Numbered from the stretch's first letter, positions 1 to 6,274 are shown. The stretch: 9,121 nt of DNA from Coxiellaceae bacterium UBA6002 (GCA_002429595.1 DJAM01000091.1:1-9121), one strand, 5' to 3'. The notes: generated by a model not told the origin, from the letters alone. A program made the numbers and translations.

Positions 1-10
1 CAAAGCCAGA

Positions 11-31
11 CGGGAATGACACGAAAAAAAA
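11..31. repeat. Right half of a GTCATTCCCG-type dispersed palindrome plus A-run
   Basis: The bases CGGGAATGAC (11-20) are followed by ACG and eight A residues (24-31). The same arm, followed by a similar A-run, occurs in the complete palindrome at 5286-5313, so this is read as the right half of a second copy whose left arm lies outside the window. The loop side differs (AGCCAGA before CGGGAATGAC). It lies just upstream of the ribosome binding site of the first gene. Confidence 0.5.
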
Positions 32-36
32 GCATT

Positions 37-42
37 AAGGAG
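37..42 (+). promoter_or_regulatory. Strong Shine-Dalgarno for the PQQ-type dehydrogenase
   Basis: AAGGAG lies 5 nt before the ATG at 48, close to the consensus sequence and spacing. This fixes the start of the first gene. The promoter must be upstream of the window or within the first 36 bases, where none is recognisable. Confidence 0.75.
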
Positions 43-47
43 CTCAG

Positions 48-1160
48 ATGCTAATTAAAATCAGTCACTTCAAAAAAATTCTTAGCAAGATTAGTGCATT
101 AATCTTAATGCTATGCGCTACAGCTAGTTACGCAGAAAGTTTGCCCATCTCACAATTAAAGCTGCCTCCAAACTATGCCATTAAAATCTTTGCAGACCAT
201 GTTGAAAATGCTCGTCAAATGGTATTAGGTACTAAGGGCACATTGTTTGTTGGGACACTCAACGCGGGAAATGTTTACGCGATTACGCCTGACAAAAAAG
301 TCATCACGATTGCTTCCAATCTAAACATGCCAAACGGTGTAGCTTTCTACAAGAATGCTTTATATGTCGCAGAAAATGATCGTATCTTAAGATTCGATAA
401 TATAGAAACTCAACTGACTCACCCTCCTCGTCCTGTTTTAATTGCGAAACTACCATCGAAGAAACATCATGGCTGGCGCTATATTAAATTTGGTCCAGAT
501 GACAAGCTCTATGTAGGTATTGGTGCTCCATGTAATATTTGTCTACCTACAGATTATTTTGCGACGATCATCAAAATGAATCCTGACGGCAGCAATTTTG
601 AAGTTTATGCACGTGGCATTAGAAATACAGTAGGTTTTGCTTGGAATCCGAGCACATCACAACTATGGTTTACAGAAAATGGTCGGGATTGGCTGGGTGA
701 TAATTTACCACCTGATGAACTTAATTACGTTGCAGTCAAAGGATCGCACTTTGGATTTCCATTCTGTCATGGTAGCAATGTTTTAGATCCCACTTATGGC
801 AAAAATCATTCTTGTGACGAATTTGTCAAACCTGCACTAGAATTGCCTGCTCATGTCGCGCCATTAGGTATGATTTTCTATACAGGCAAAATGTTTCCAT
901 CTCAAACAGGCCAACAAATTTTCCTTGCAGAACATGGCTCTTGGAATCGCTCGAGTAAGGTTGGCTATCAAATTTTATCTGTGAAGGTTGATGGCACTAA
1001 GGTGCTTAATTCACAACCTTTTATAACTGGCTGGCTAAACCAAGAAACCGTTTGGGGGCGACCTGTTGATGTTATCGAAATGCCAGACGGCTCAATTCTT
1101 ATCTCAGACGACTTTGCAAATGCGATTTATCAAGTTACGTATAATCCCATAAAAAACTAA
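48..1160 (+). CDS. Secreted PQQ-dependent glucose/sorbosone dehydrogenase-family protein
   Basis: This is a 370-residue member of the glucose/sorbosone dehydrogenase (GSDH) beta-propeller family, predicted to act in the periplasm and oxidise a sugar or other polyol with PQQ; the substrate cannot be told from sequence. Residues 1-29 form a Sec signal peptide (basic start, hydrophobic stretch, ASYA before the likely cleavage). Family hallmarks follow: HHGWRYIKFGPDDKLYVGIG from H140, a GAPCN segment, TENGRDWLGDNLPPDE from T209, PAHVAPLGMIFYTG, AEHGSWNRS from A294, and a final WGRPVDV/ISDDFANAIYQVTY blade. Length suits a complete protein. The start is supported by AAGGAG 5 nt upstream. The next gene begins 2 nt after the stop, suggesting one mRNA. 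No PQQ-synthesis gene is visible, so the cofactor may be made elsewhere or scavenged. Family is confident; enzymatic activity is inferred. Confidence 0.88.
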   Translation: MLIKISHFKKILSKISALILMLCATASYAESLPISQLKLPPNYAIKIFADHVENARQMVLGTKGTLFVGTLNAGNVYAITPDKKVITIASNLNMPNGVAFYKNALYVAENDRILRFDNIETQLTHPPRPVLIAKLPSKKHHGWRYIKFGPDDKLYVGIGAPCNICLPTDYFATIIKMNPDGSNFEVYARGIRNTVGFAWNPSTSQLWFTENGRDWLGDNLPPDELNYVAVKGSHFGFPFCHGSNVLDPTYGKNHSCDEFVKPALELPAHVAPLGMIFYTGKMFPSQTGQQIFLAEHGSWNRSSKVGYQILSVKVDGTKVLNSQPFITGWLNQETVWGRPVDVIEMPDGSILISDDFANAIYQVTYNPIKN

Positions 1161-1162
1161 AT

Positions 1163-1981
1163 ATGACTCAACTTTATCTTCAAAATACAATGCGAGTCTT
1201 ATTATTTTCTTTTGTACTGCTTCCAAACAGTTGTTTTGCTTTACTAAATGGTTCCACTTCATTGTACGGACTTTATGAACTCAGTCCTATATCCGGTTTT
1301 TTACAAATACCCACAGCAGGTGTTCCGATTAGCACCACTCCTAAAAGGCCAACATTAGCAGAGCTTGGAATAAATAACTTGGGGAGGGACGCTCCTTTCT
1401 TTCAAATCGGCTTGAGACAAGATTGGTCGGCGTTCAGATTATATGGTGACTATGAGTACAATCATCTAACTCCGAGCACTGTTCTGAAAGAGAACTTACA
1501 AACACACTTCTTTTTTATAGGTGCCGGAACATTAGTCGAAACAAATATTTGCTTCGATCTTTTTCGACTCGGCATTAATCGTAAAATAATTTACTGGAAC
1601 AATCGCAGCAGCTTTGCACTCGGTGCCGAAATCAATGCCTTTAATTTCCATTACCAATTTATTAATCCAAGTCATGTTCAGGGTAGAAATCTTTTTCATA
1701 CGACAGGCTGCGCTAGTGCAAACATTGAGCAAGTCATTACTAGTTTCATGACGTTAAACTTAAGCGCCACCTCTTCTATTCCCGAAGCAACAGACTTACA
1801 GACCCAAAGACTAGCAGCGGATATCTATCTTAATATTTTAAATACTAGGAAGATAACGACCAAATTAATCCTAGGAGTGGGATATCAACGAATTACTTTT
1901 GAAGATAACCAGCAAATGCCAAATCACATTGTGATAAAAATGGGACCAATTACAAGAATCGGACTTATGACTAGCTTCTAA
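1163..1981 (+). CDS. Probable outer-membrane beta-barrel protein, function unknown
   Basis: I do not recognise a named family for this 272-residue protein. It has a signal peptide: a hydrophobic stretch (about residues 11-22) ending NSCFA, with cleavage likely after residue 26. The mature part holds many short strands of alternating polar and hydrophobic residues separated by turns (for example FRLYGDYEYNH and TKLILGVGYQRITF) and ends in Phe after an amphipathic strand (RIGLMTSF). A terminal aromatic residue is the signature recognised by the BAM complex, so an outer-membrane barrel is the best reading. An early segment, KRPTLAELGINN (residues 61-72), looks like a conserved motif. The ATG is 2 nt after the dehydrogenase stop and has no clear Shine-Dalgarno, so translation may be coupled; the ATG at 1190 (residue 10) is an alternative start giving a more compact signal peptide. 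It may serve the dehydrogenase, for example in substrate entry, but that is inference. Confidence 0.7.
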   Translation: MTQLYLQNTMRVLLFSFVLLPNSCFALLNGSTSLYGLYELSPISGFLQIPTAGVPISTTPKRPTLAELGINNLGRDAPFFQIGLRQDWSAFRLYGDYEYNHLTPSTVLKENLQTHFFFIGAGTLVETNICFDLFRLGINRKIIYWNNRSSFALGAEINAFNFHYQFINPSHVQGRNLFHTTGCASANIEQVITSFMTLNLSATSSIPEATDLQTQRLAADIYLNILNTRKITTKLILGVGYQRITFEDNQQMPNHIVIKMGPITRIGLMTSF

Positions 1982-2002
1982 TTACATGCCAGAGCCAGTT
2001 AC

Positions 2003-2044
2003 TTTTTTACTCCCTCTGCCGCAAGCGGGAGAGGGAATAAAAAA
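2003..2044. repeat. Long intergenic palindrome, CCCTCT..AGAGGG repeat type
   Basis: Arms TCCCTCTGCCGC (2011-2022) and GCGGGAGAGGGA (2025-2036) pair with a single G-G mismatch. The flanks TTTTTTA (2003-2009) and TAAAAAA (2038-2044) extend the pairing after one C/A mismatch, giving a 42-nt near-perfect inverted repeat with a very short loop. It sits between two convergent genes. The T-run is on the 5' side and the A-run on the 3' side, so neither strand has a U-tract after the hairpin and it is not a canonical intrinsic terminator, though it could block or protect transcript ends. The core matches a palindromic repeat type common in proteobacterial intergenic regions. Confidence 0.75.
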
Positions 2045-2084
2045 ACAAATGAGAACAAAGCTACGGGCACGATATAGAAATGTC

Positions 2085-3449
2085 TCAACTAGCTTTTCTA
2101 CGCAGATAAGAAGATTCCACTGCCTTTCTAATTTCCTCAGAAATATTATGAGCAATTTCATTCACCAAAACTCTATCTTCGCCTTCTACCATTATCCTAG
2201 CGACAGGTTCAGTTCCAGAAGAGCGTAGCAAGATTCTGCCCTTGCCATCAAGTTTCAATTCTCCATCTCTATAAGCTTTACGAATGCTTTCTTCTTCAAG
2301 GATCATGGCATCATCACAACTCACATTGATCAGTACTTGCGGATATTTATACATTCCAGATTTTAAATCGTAGAGTGATTTCCCTTCTTCTTTCATTATT
2401 CGTAAAATCTGCAGCGCTGAAATAATACCATCCGCTGCTTCCGCTTTATTTAAACACATGATATGACCAGATGGTTCGCCACCTAAAAACCACTTGCGTG
2501 CTTTTAATTCTTGAAATACATGATGATCACCAACATCGGTTCTAACGAAAGGGATTCCTTTTTCGTTTAAACCTTTCTCTAATCCAAGATTACTCATTTT
2601 CGTTCCCACAACACCACCTCTAAGTTTATTTCGTTGTGATAGAAAATTCGCAATAATGAAAAGTAATTGGTCACCGTCAACTATTTCACCACGATGATCA
2701 ACCATAATAACTCGATCACCATCACCATCAAACGCAATACCGACATTCGCTTTTTCATTTAGCACATAAGATTGCAACGTTTCTGGATGTAGTGAACCAC
2801 AATTATCATTGATATTGATGCCGTTAGGAGCGGTATTAATTTCAATGACATCCGCCTCAAGCTCCGCAAATACCTTTGGTGCAATGCTGTAGGTCGCACC
2901 ATTGGCGCAATCAAGCACTACTTTAAATCCCTTAAAGTTAGTGTTGTGAGGCACTGAAGATTTACAATATTCGATATATCGACCTGCGACATCCTCTAAT
3001 CGGTATGCTTTACCAATTTTTGCTGCATCACTCGTAATCAACGGCTGATCAATCATCCTCTCAATTTCTAGTTCAATCTCGTTACCAAGCTTACAGCCTT
3101 CAGAAGAAAAGAATTTTATGCCGTTGTCATCGAATGGATTATGGGAAGCACTGATAACGATACCTGCGGCAGCGCGAAATGTTCTAGTAAGATAGGCAAC
3201 ACCTGGGGTTGGTAACGGGCCTAGTAAATAAACATCCATTCCAGCAGCTGACAAACCCGCCATTAATGCTGATTCAAACATATAGCCGGAGATCCGCGTA
3301 TCTTTACCAATTAAGATGCGTTCATCATGGGTCTTCTTTAATACTTTTCCAGCTGCCCACCCTAATTTCAAAATAAAATCGACACTAATCGGATAAATAC
3401 CCGCTTTTCCTCTAATGCCATCGGTACCAAAATATTTCTTAGTTTTCAT
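2085..3449 (-). CDS. glmM: Phosphoglucosamine mutase
   Basis: GlmM converts glucosamine-6-phosphate to glucosamine-1-phosphate in the cytoplasm, the step before UDP-GlcNAc for peptidoglycan and lipopolysaccharide. The 454 residues match the family length. Visible motifs in order: KYFGTDGIRG (5-14), the phosphoserine loop ISASHNP with Ser102 (the same number as the catalytic serine in E. coli GlmM), the metal-binding DGDGDR (241-246), the sugar-binding GGEPSGH (323-329) and the phosphate-binding RSSGTEP (409-415). The start ATG follows a weak AGGGCAG-like ribosome site. The family usually has VGDRYV before the sugar-binding loop; here it is VGDHHV (306-311), so a normally conserved Arg is His309. 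In many gammaproteobacteria glmM follows folP; here it is alone, divergent from doxDA and convergent with the barrel gene, so it must carry its own promoter. Identification is near certain. Confidence 0.96.
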   Translation of the reverse strand: MKTKKYFGTDGIRGKAGIYPISVDFILKLGWAAGKVLKKTHDERILIGKDTRISGYMFESALMAGLSAAGMDVYLLGPLPTPGVAYLTRTFRAAAGIVISASHNPFDDNGIKFFSSEGCKLGNEIELEIERMIDQPLITSDAAKIGKAYRLEDVAGRYIEYCKSSVPHNTNFKGFKVVLDCANGATYSIAPKVFAELEADVIEINTAPNGININDNCGSLHPETLQSYVLNEKANVGIAFDGDGDRVIMVDHRGEIVDGDQLLFIIANFLSQRNKLRGGVVGTKMSNLGLEKGLNEKGIPFVRTDVGDHHVFQELKARKWFLGGEPSGHIMCLNKAEAADGIISALQILRIMKEEGKSLYDLKSGMYKYPQVLINVSCDDAMILEEESIRKAYRDGELKLDGKGRILLRSSGTEPVARIMVEGEDRVLVNEIAHNISEEIRKAVESSYLRRKAS

Positions 3450-3500
3450 AAACTGCCCTGTTAAAAAACTTACTTCTTCCTAATTTTTGTTTTCTTTCTT

Positions 3501-3519
3501 TTAAGAGCTATGCTCTTAA
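3501..3519. promoter_or_regulatory. Perfect palindrome in the glmM/doxDA divergent region, possible operator
   Basis: TTAAGAGC (3501-3508), loop TAT, GCTCTTAA (3512-3519) is a perfect 8+8 bp inverted repeat. With the -10-like boxes at 3532-3539 it would cover the -35 area of doxDA and lie at the very 5' end of the glmM transcript. It could be a repressor or activator site for either gene, or a stabilising 5' hairpin in the glmM leader. No U-run follows on either strand, so a terminator is unlikely. Confidence 0.45.
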
Positions 3520-3531
3520 CAATCTAGGATA

Positions 3532-3539
3532 AGTATAGT
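3532..3539. promoter_or_regulatory. Overlapping divergent -10-like elements for glmM and doxDA
   Basis: AGTATAGT contains TATAGT on the plus strand (3534-3539), facing doxDA, and TATACT on the minus strand (3537-3532), facing glmM. Each differs from TATAAT at one position. Neither has a good TTGACA-like box at 16-18 bp, so strength is uncertain and an activator or extended contact may be needed. If both are used, the two promoters would compete for the same DNA. Confidence 0.35.
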
Positions 3540-3573
3540 GTGAAATTATTCATTTTATTGAGGTCTAACGAAC

Positions 3574-4620
3574 GTGGAAGAGCAACCTAATAGCAGTACG
3601 CTCACAAGCTTAATTATCTTGCCGATTCGCTTTGTATTGGGATGGATATTCTGGAGTGGAGGCTCGCGCCGGTTTTTTTATGCTCCTGAAAAATTAGATC
3701 CTCACTCGACCACTTGGCTTGCGAACAAACTCCAAAGTGCTATGCCTGGCGCAATTTTAGGCGCTAACTATGTCATCAGTGATTTGCTACAGGATTTTTG
3801 GCTGTTGTATGGGATGTTAGTTGGTTTTAGCTTATTAGAATTACTAAGTGGCTTAGGATTAATTTTAGGCGCTTTTACTCGGCTGTGTTCCTTGATCACA
3901 CTATTCTTAAGTATCTCCCTGATGATAAGTTTCGGATGGCAAGGTGGCACATGCATGGACGAATGGACAATGGCTGTTGGCACCTTTGCGATGTCGGCAG
4001 TATTGTTATTATCAGGCAGCCCTAAATATTCAATTGATAGTATTTTCTTAAATCAGCGCAGGTACAAAGAAAGTTCCACTTTAGCTATTTTGGCCAGCAA
4101 GCCTCTATCGATAAAAGCATTTAAATGGGCTGGCCTGTTATTAACTTTACTGACCATAATTTTTACCCTTACCACTTACAATTATTATCGCGGTGCAATT
4201 TATTCTCACTATCATCCAGGTCCGGTCAGCCCAACTCACTTTTCTGTAGTCTTAAGTCAGGGTGCCATCCAAAAAAATGGCGCTGTAAGTTTTGAGATAT
4301 ACATCAGTGCTGGTACAAGTTCGGTCCCGACTTATATTCCGAAAATCGAGCTAACTAATTCTGAAGGTCAGATCATTCAAGCTTGGACAGCTCAAAACCT
4401 AAGTCAATTAACCAGCAGTCAAATTAAGAACGTATATTTATACAATAAAATTACCACAGGACCCTTTGGCCTCATCGCACCGGAAAGCGCTAAGGCATTG
4501 ATCATCCTGCCAACAACCATCCAAGGTAACCTCGCGCCGGGAAATTATCAGCTCCAAATAAATTTGATTGATAATACCAAGTGGCGTTTACCCTTGACGC
4601 TAACTTCATCAGGAAATTAA
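3574..4620 (+). CDS. doxDA: DoxD-DoxA fusion, thiosulfate:quinone oxidoreductase-like membrane protein
   Basis: The N-terminal half (about residues 10-165) looks like DoxD, the membrane subunit of thiosulfate:quinone oxidoreductase: RFVLGWIFWSGGSRRFFYAP (19-38), several membrane helices, and a conserved-looking GWQGGTCMDEW loop (121-131). A further helix (about 185-202) leads to an extracytoplasmic beta-rich domain (about 208-348) resembling DoxA. In Acidianus the two are separate subunits; bacterial single-chain DoxDA proteins are known. The enzyme oxidises thiosulfate to tetrathionate and passes electrons to quinone. No other sulfur-oxidation gene is near, so the true substrate is open. The GTG start has GAGG 10 nt upstream (3560-3563). 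The stop is 2 nt from the convergent cupin, leaving no room for a separate terminator. Family assignment is fairly firm; activity is inferred. Confidence 0.82.
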   Translation: MEEQPNSSTLTSLIILPIRFVLGWIFWSGGSRRFFYAPEKLDPHSTTWLANKLQSAMPGAILGANYVISDLLQDFWLLYGMLVGFSLLELLSGLGLILGAFTRLCSLITLFLSISLMISFGWQGGTCMDEWTMAVGTFAMSAVLLLSGSPKYSIDSIFLNQRRYKESSTLAILASKPLSIKAFKWAGLLLTLLTIIFTLTTYNYYRGAIYSHYHPGPVSPTHFSVVLSQGAIQKNGAVSFEIYISAGTSSVPTYIPKIELTNSEGQIIQAWTAQNLSQLTSSQIKNVYLYNKITTGPFGLIAPESAKALIILPTTIQGNLAPGNYQLQINLIDNTKWRLPLTLTSSGN

Positions 4621-4622
4621 AA

Positions 4623-4928
4623 TTACTGGTTAAATACAGTCATATCAGGTTTATTTGCATCAAGCATTCGATAACCATAAAGCCATCGTGATTCAGTTTT
4701 ACCAATATTACGAACTGAATGAACCTTGTGAGCAGGGATAAAAATAACTTCATGGATTTTAGGGTAAATAAGCTCACCCATTATTTCGAGCTCGATCTCA
4801 CCTTCGATTAGCATAAAAAGCTCATCTTCTTTATGTTTATAATTTTCCCAGCGTTGACCAGGGGGGTCGATCCATAAGCCGCAGGTGAAGCCACGTTTCA
4901 ACCATTCTTCAGAAATATTTTCAATCAT
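4623..4928 (-). CDS. Small single-domain cupin protein
   Basis: This is a 101-residue cytoplasmic protein with one cupin barrel. Motif 1 is degenerate: H32-K-E-D-E36, six residues, then G43, with the second His of the usual HxH replaced by Glu34. Motif 2 is IPAHKVHSVRN, with P65, H70 and N74 in place but His67 where Gly is common. His32, Glu36 and His70 could still hold a metal. Small cupins of this kind may bind sugars or metals or act as isomerases; the ligand here is unknown. I chose ATG at 4928 because GGAG lies 5 nt upstream (4937-4934); the in-frame GTG at 4934 would overlap that site. It is convergent with doxDA. A TATACT box on the minus strand upstream (about 5016-5011) could be its promoter, with a 5' leader carrying the repeat at 4969-5003. 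Confidence 0.8.
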   Translation of the reverse strand: MIENISEEWLKRGFTCGLWIDPPGQRWENYKHKEDELFMLIEGEIELEIMGELIYPKIHEVIFIPAHKVHSVRNIGKTESRWLYGYRMLDANKPDMTVFNQ

Positions 4929-4968
4929 TGGCACTCCATGCTATAAGATCTCTCATACTTTTTTGTTT

Positions 4969-5003
4969 CCTCTCACCCTTGTGGGAGGTGGTTAGGGTAA
5001 GGG
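4969..5003. repeat. Decayed CCCTCTCCC..GGGAGAGGGTTAGGG-type repeat
   Basis: CCTCTCACCC, TTGT, GGGAGGTGG, then TTAGGGTAAGGG resembles the widespread proteobacterial intergenic repeat with a CTCCC-TTGT-GGGAG hairpin followed by a GGTTAGGGTGAGGG tail. Several substitutions weaken the stem, which suggests an old copy. It lies between the divergent cupin and DUF333 genes, in what may be the cupin leader. The core is related in style to the palindrome at 2003-2044, which lacks the tail. Confidence 0.55.
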
Positions 5004-5047
5004 TTTTCAGTATAGGTAAATTGAAAAAAATTGCTAGGGAGCCTTAA

Positions 5048-5269
5048 ATGAAAAAATTAATTTGGTTGAGCCTATTTCTAAGCACTTCGATATTTGCACT
5101 TGCAAATCCTGCTGCGGTTTATTGCACGAAGCAAGGATTCAAATATCTTTTAATCGAAAATGTTGGGGTTTGTGTATTCCCAGATAACTCTTATTGTGAG
5201 GAATGGGCATATTTTCGAGGACAGTGCAAACCGGGACAGAACTTCTTGAAAGGCAAGACTCAAAAATAA
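5048..5269 (+). CDS. Small secreted DUF333 protein
   Basis: This is a 73-residue protein with a signal peptide (KK, then a hydrophobic stretch, cleavage likely after ALA at residue 19). The mature part matches the DUF333 pattern: NPAAVYC (20-26), a central GVCVFPDN (40-47), and CEEWAYFRGQC (50-60). Four cysteines (26, 42, 50, 60) probably form two disulfides in the periplasm. The family is sometimes labelled putative hemolysin, but no activity is established and I would not transfer that name. AGGGAG lies 6-7 nt before the ATG, a strong ribosome site. A TATAGG box at 5011-5016 is a weak -10 candidate without a good -35. The gene stands alone, flanked by the repeats at 4969-5003 and 5286-5313. 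Confidence 0.85.
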   Translation: MKKLIWLSLFLSTSIFALANPAAVYCTKQGFKYLLIENVGVCVFPDNSYCEEWAYFRGQCKPGQNFLKGKTQK

Positions 5270-5285
5270 GCTACCTGTCAGTGCT

Positions 5286-5313
5286 TGTCATTCCCGCGAA
5301 GGCGGGAATGACA
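5286..5313. repeat. Complete GTCATTCCCGC dispersed palindrome
   Basis: TGTCATTCCCGC (5286-5297), loop GAAG, and GCGGGAATGACA (5302-5313) form a perfect 12-bp stem. The ATTCCC(N8)GGGAAT core equals the pattern described for neisserial dRS3 repeats, and similar elements are scattered in many proteobacteria. It is followed by TAGAAAAAAA, as in the half copy at the window start. No T-run follows on the plus strand, so it is not a standard terminator for the DUF333 gene, although it may limit read-through. Confidence 0.85.
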
Positions 5314-5366
5314 TAGAAAAAAACCCATTAATAATTAATAGCTTATATCTCTTTCTACTACTTTGT

Positions 5367-5394
5367 TTGATTTTTTACTTAATTTTGGTAAAAT
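5367..5394 (+). promoter_or_regulatory. Extended -10 promoter for the lytic transglycosylase gene
   Basis: TTGATT (5367-5372), a 16-bp spacer and TAAAAT (5389-5394) preceded by TGG (an extended -10 TGN) form a plausible sigma-70 promoter. Transcription would begin near 5401, giving a leader of about 75 nt. The region upstream is AT-rich and holds a small palindrome ATTAATAATTAAT (5327-5339). Confidence 0.5.
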
Positions 5395-5475
5395 GATTAC
5401 TCTTTTTGGCTTTATGTTTGTGATTAATGTAGAGCTTTGAATGTATAACCCATCAAACAAGAGTGAATTTGGTAT

Positions 5476-6189
5476 ATGAAGCTAATGAAAAAATATTTAC
5501 ACATTTTGTTGCTAGGTTTGTTGCCCTGTGCAATATTTGCCAATCAAAGCATGAGCTATCAAAGTTCTCTAGTAAACCAATTTAATAGCATTCCCCTCAC
5601 TAGTCTGCCACATAACCCCAACATAATCGCCACCAATTCTGCTGTTCCAATTAACAGCATGGCCGATATTGCTCATTCTAAACATCCCAATTTTAATAAA
5701 TGGCTAAATGCGGGCCAAATGAAACGAATTATTACTAAGGCACAACAAAACGGTGATTTAAAATATGTCATGACTAAGTTGCAATCGATGCAACTACCAA
5801 AATCTTTAGCATTGATCCCTATTATTGAAAGTCATTATTCAACTGGAGCCATTTCTAATAAAGGTGCTAGCGGTATTTGGCAATTAATGCCTGCAACTGC
5901 TAAACGCTTTGGCCTTAATAACAAACAACGTTATCAACTTGCCGCTTCAACTGATGCAGCTCTACAATATTTTAAAACCTTACATCAAAAATTTGGTAAT
6001 TGGGAATTTGCAATCGCAGCTTATAATGCTGGCGAAGGTCGCATTCAACATGCTTTAGCAAAAAACCCCAGCGCCGTCTCGGTTCAGCAATTAAATCTAC
6101 CAACAGAAACTAAACAGTATGTCCAAAAGTTTTATACCCTTGAGGATTATATTTCTAATAGCAGCAGCAATACCGGCACGACAGCATAA
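5476..6189 (+). CDS. Secreted SLT-domain lytic transglycosylase, MltD-like catalytic domain
   Basis: This enzyme class cleaves the MurNAc-GlcNAc bond of peptidoglycan in the periplasm, leaving 1,6-anhydroMurNAc. The 237-residue protein starts with a signal peptide (MKLMKKY plus a hydrophobic stretch, cleavage likely after FA at residue 22). A low-complexity Asn/Ser-rich linker (about 23-75) precedes the SLT domain (about 105-215). Catalytic Glu118 sits in LIPIIESHYS; the other family motifs GASGIWQLMPATAKRFGL (130-147) and AIAAYNAGEGR (179-189) are intact. E. coli MltD is much longer with LysM repeats; here none are present, so wall targeting must come from the catalytic domain. LLPC near residue 18 is not a good lipobox (Pro before Cys). 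No clear Shine-Dalgarno precedes ATG 5476; ATG 5485 is an alternative. It is probably a single-gene unit with its own promoter and a downstream hairpin. Confidence 0.9.
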   Translation: MKLMKKYLHILLLGLLPCAIFANQSMSYQSSLVNQFNSIPLTSLPHNPNIIATNSAVPINSMADIAHSKHPNFNKWLNAGQMKRIITKAQQNGDLKYVMTKLQSMQLPKSLALIPIIESHYSTGAISNKGASGIWQLMPATAKRFGLNNKQRYQLAASTDAALQYFKTLHQKFGNWEFAIAAYNAGEGRIQHALAKNPSAVSVQQLNLPTETKQYVQKFYTLEDYISNSSSNTGTTA

Positions 6190-6198
6190 TGATCTTCA

Positions 6199-6222
6199 AT
6201 CCCGCTCTACTTAGAGCGGGAT
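6199..6222 (+). terminator. GC-rich hairpin after the transglycosylase gene, probable terminator
   Basis: ATCCCGCTCT (6199-6208), loop ACTT, AGAGCGGGAT (6213-6222) is a perfect 10-bp stem starting 9 nt after the stop codon. The following bases (GATCTCCTTACTATTT) are pyrimidine-rich but not a real U-tract, so termination may be partial or the stem may only stabilise the mRNA 3' end. Confidence 0.5.
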
Positions 6223-6268
6223 GATCTCCTTACTATTTCCTGCCAACAATCAGCCAGAACAAATTTAC

Positions 6269-6274
6269 TATAAT
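6269..6274 (+). promoter_or_regulatory. TATAAT -10 box for the unknown gene at 6304
   Basis: A perfect TATAAT sits so that transcription would start near 6281, about 23 nt before the chosen ATG. No TTGACA-like -35 is seen at 16-18 bp, so the call rests on the -10 box and its position after a terminator-like hairpin. Confidence 0.4.

Noticed and set aside
1217..1240. Lipoprotein signal in the barrel protein (LLPNSC)
   Set aside because: The -3 and -2 residues (Pro, Asn) do not fit a lipobox; NSCFA is a better signal peptidase I site.
1532..1732. 66-codon minus-strand frame inside the barrel gene
   Set aside because: Fully antisense to a gene with a signal peptide and beta-barrel pattern; no supporting signals or family features.
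1986..2228. 80-codon plus-strand frame beginning MPEPVTFLLPLPQAGEG
   Set aside because: Its start is a translation of the palindromic repeat and the rest runs antisense through the conserved C-terminal part of glmM; no ribosome site.
3768..3983. 71-codon minus-strand frame inside doxDA
   Set aside because: Antisense shadow of membrane helices of DoxD; no ribosome site or domain.
5286..5313. Palindrome as intrinsic terminator or CRISPR repeat
   Set aside because: No U-tract follows on the plus strand, and there is no regular spacer-repeat series; the sequence is a dispersed intergenic palindrome.
5520..5545. Lipoprotein signal in the transglycosylase (LLPC)
   Set aside because: Proline directly before the cysteine does not fit a lipobox, and a normal signal peptidase I site (IFA) follows.
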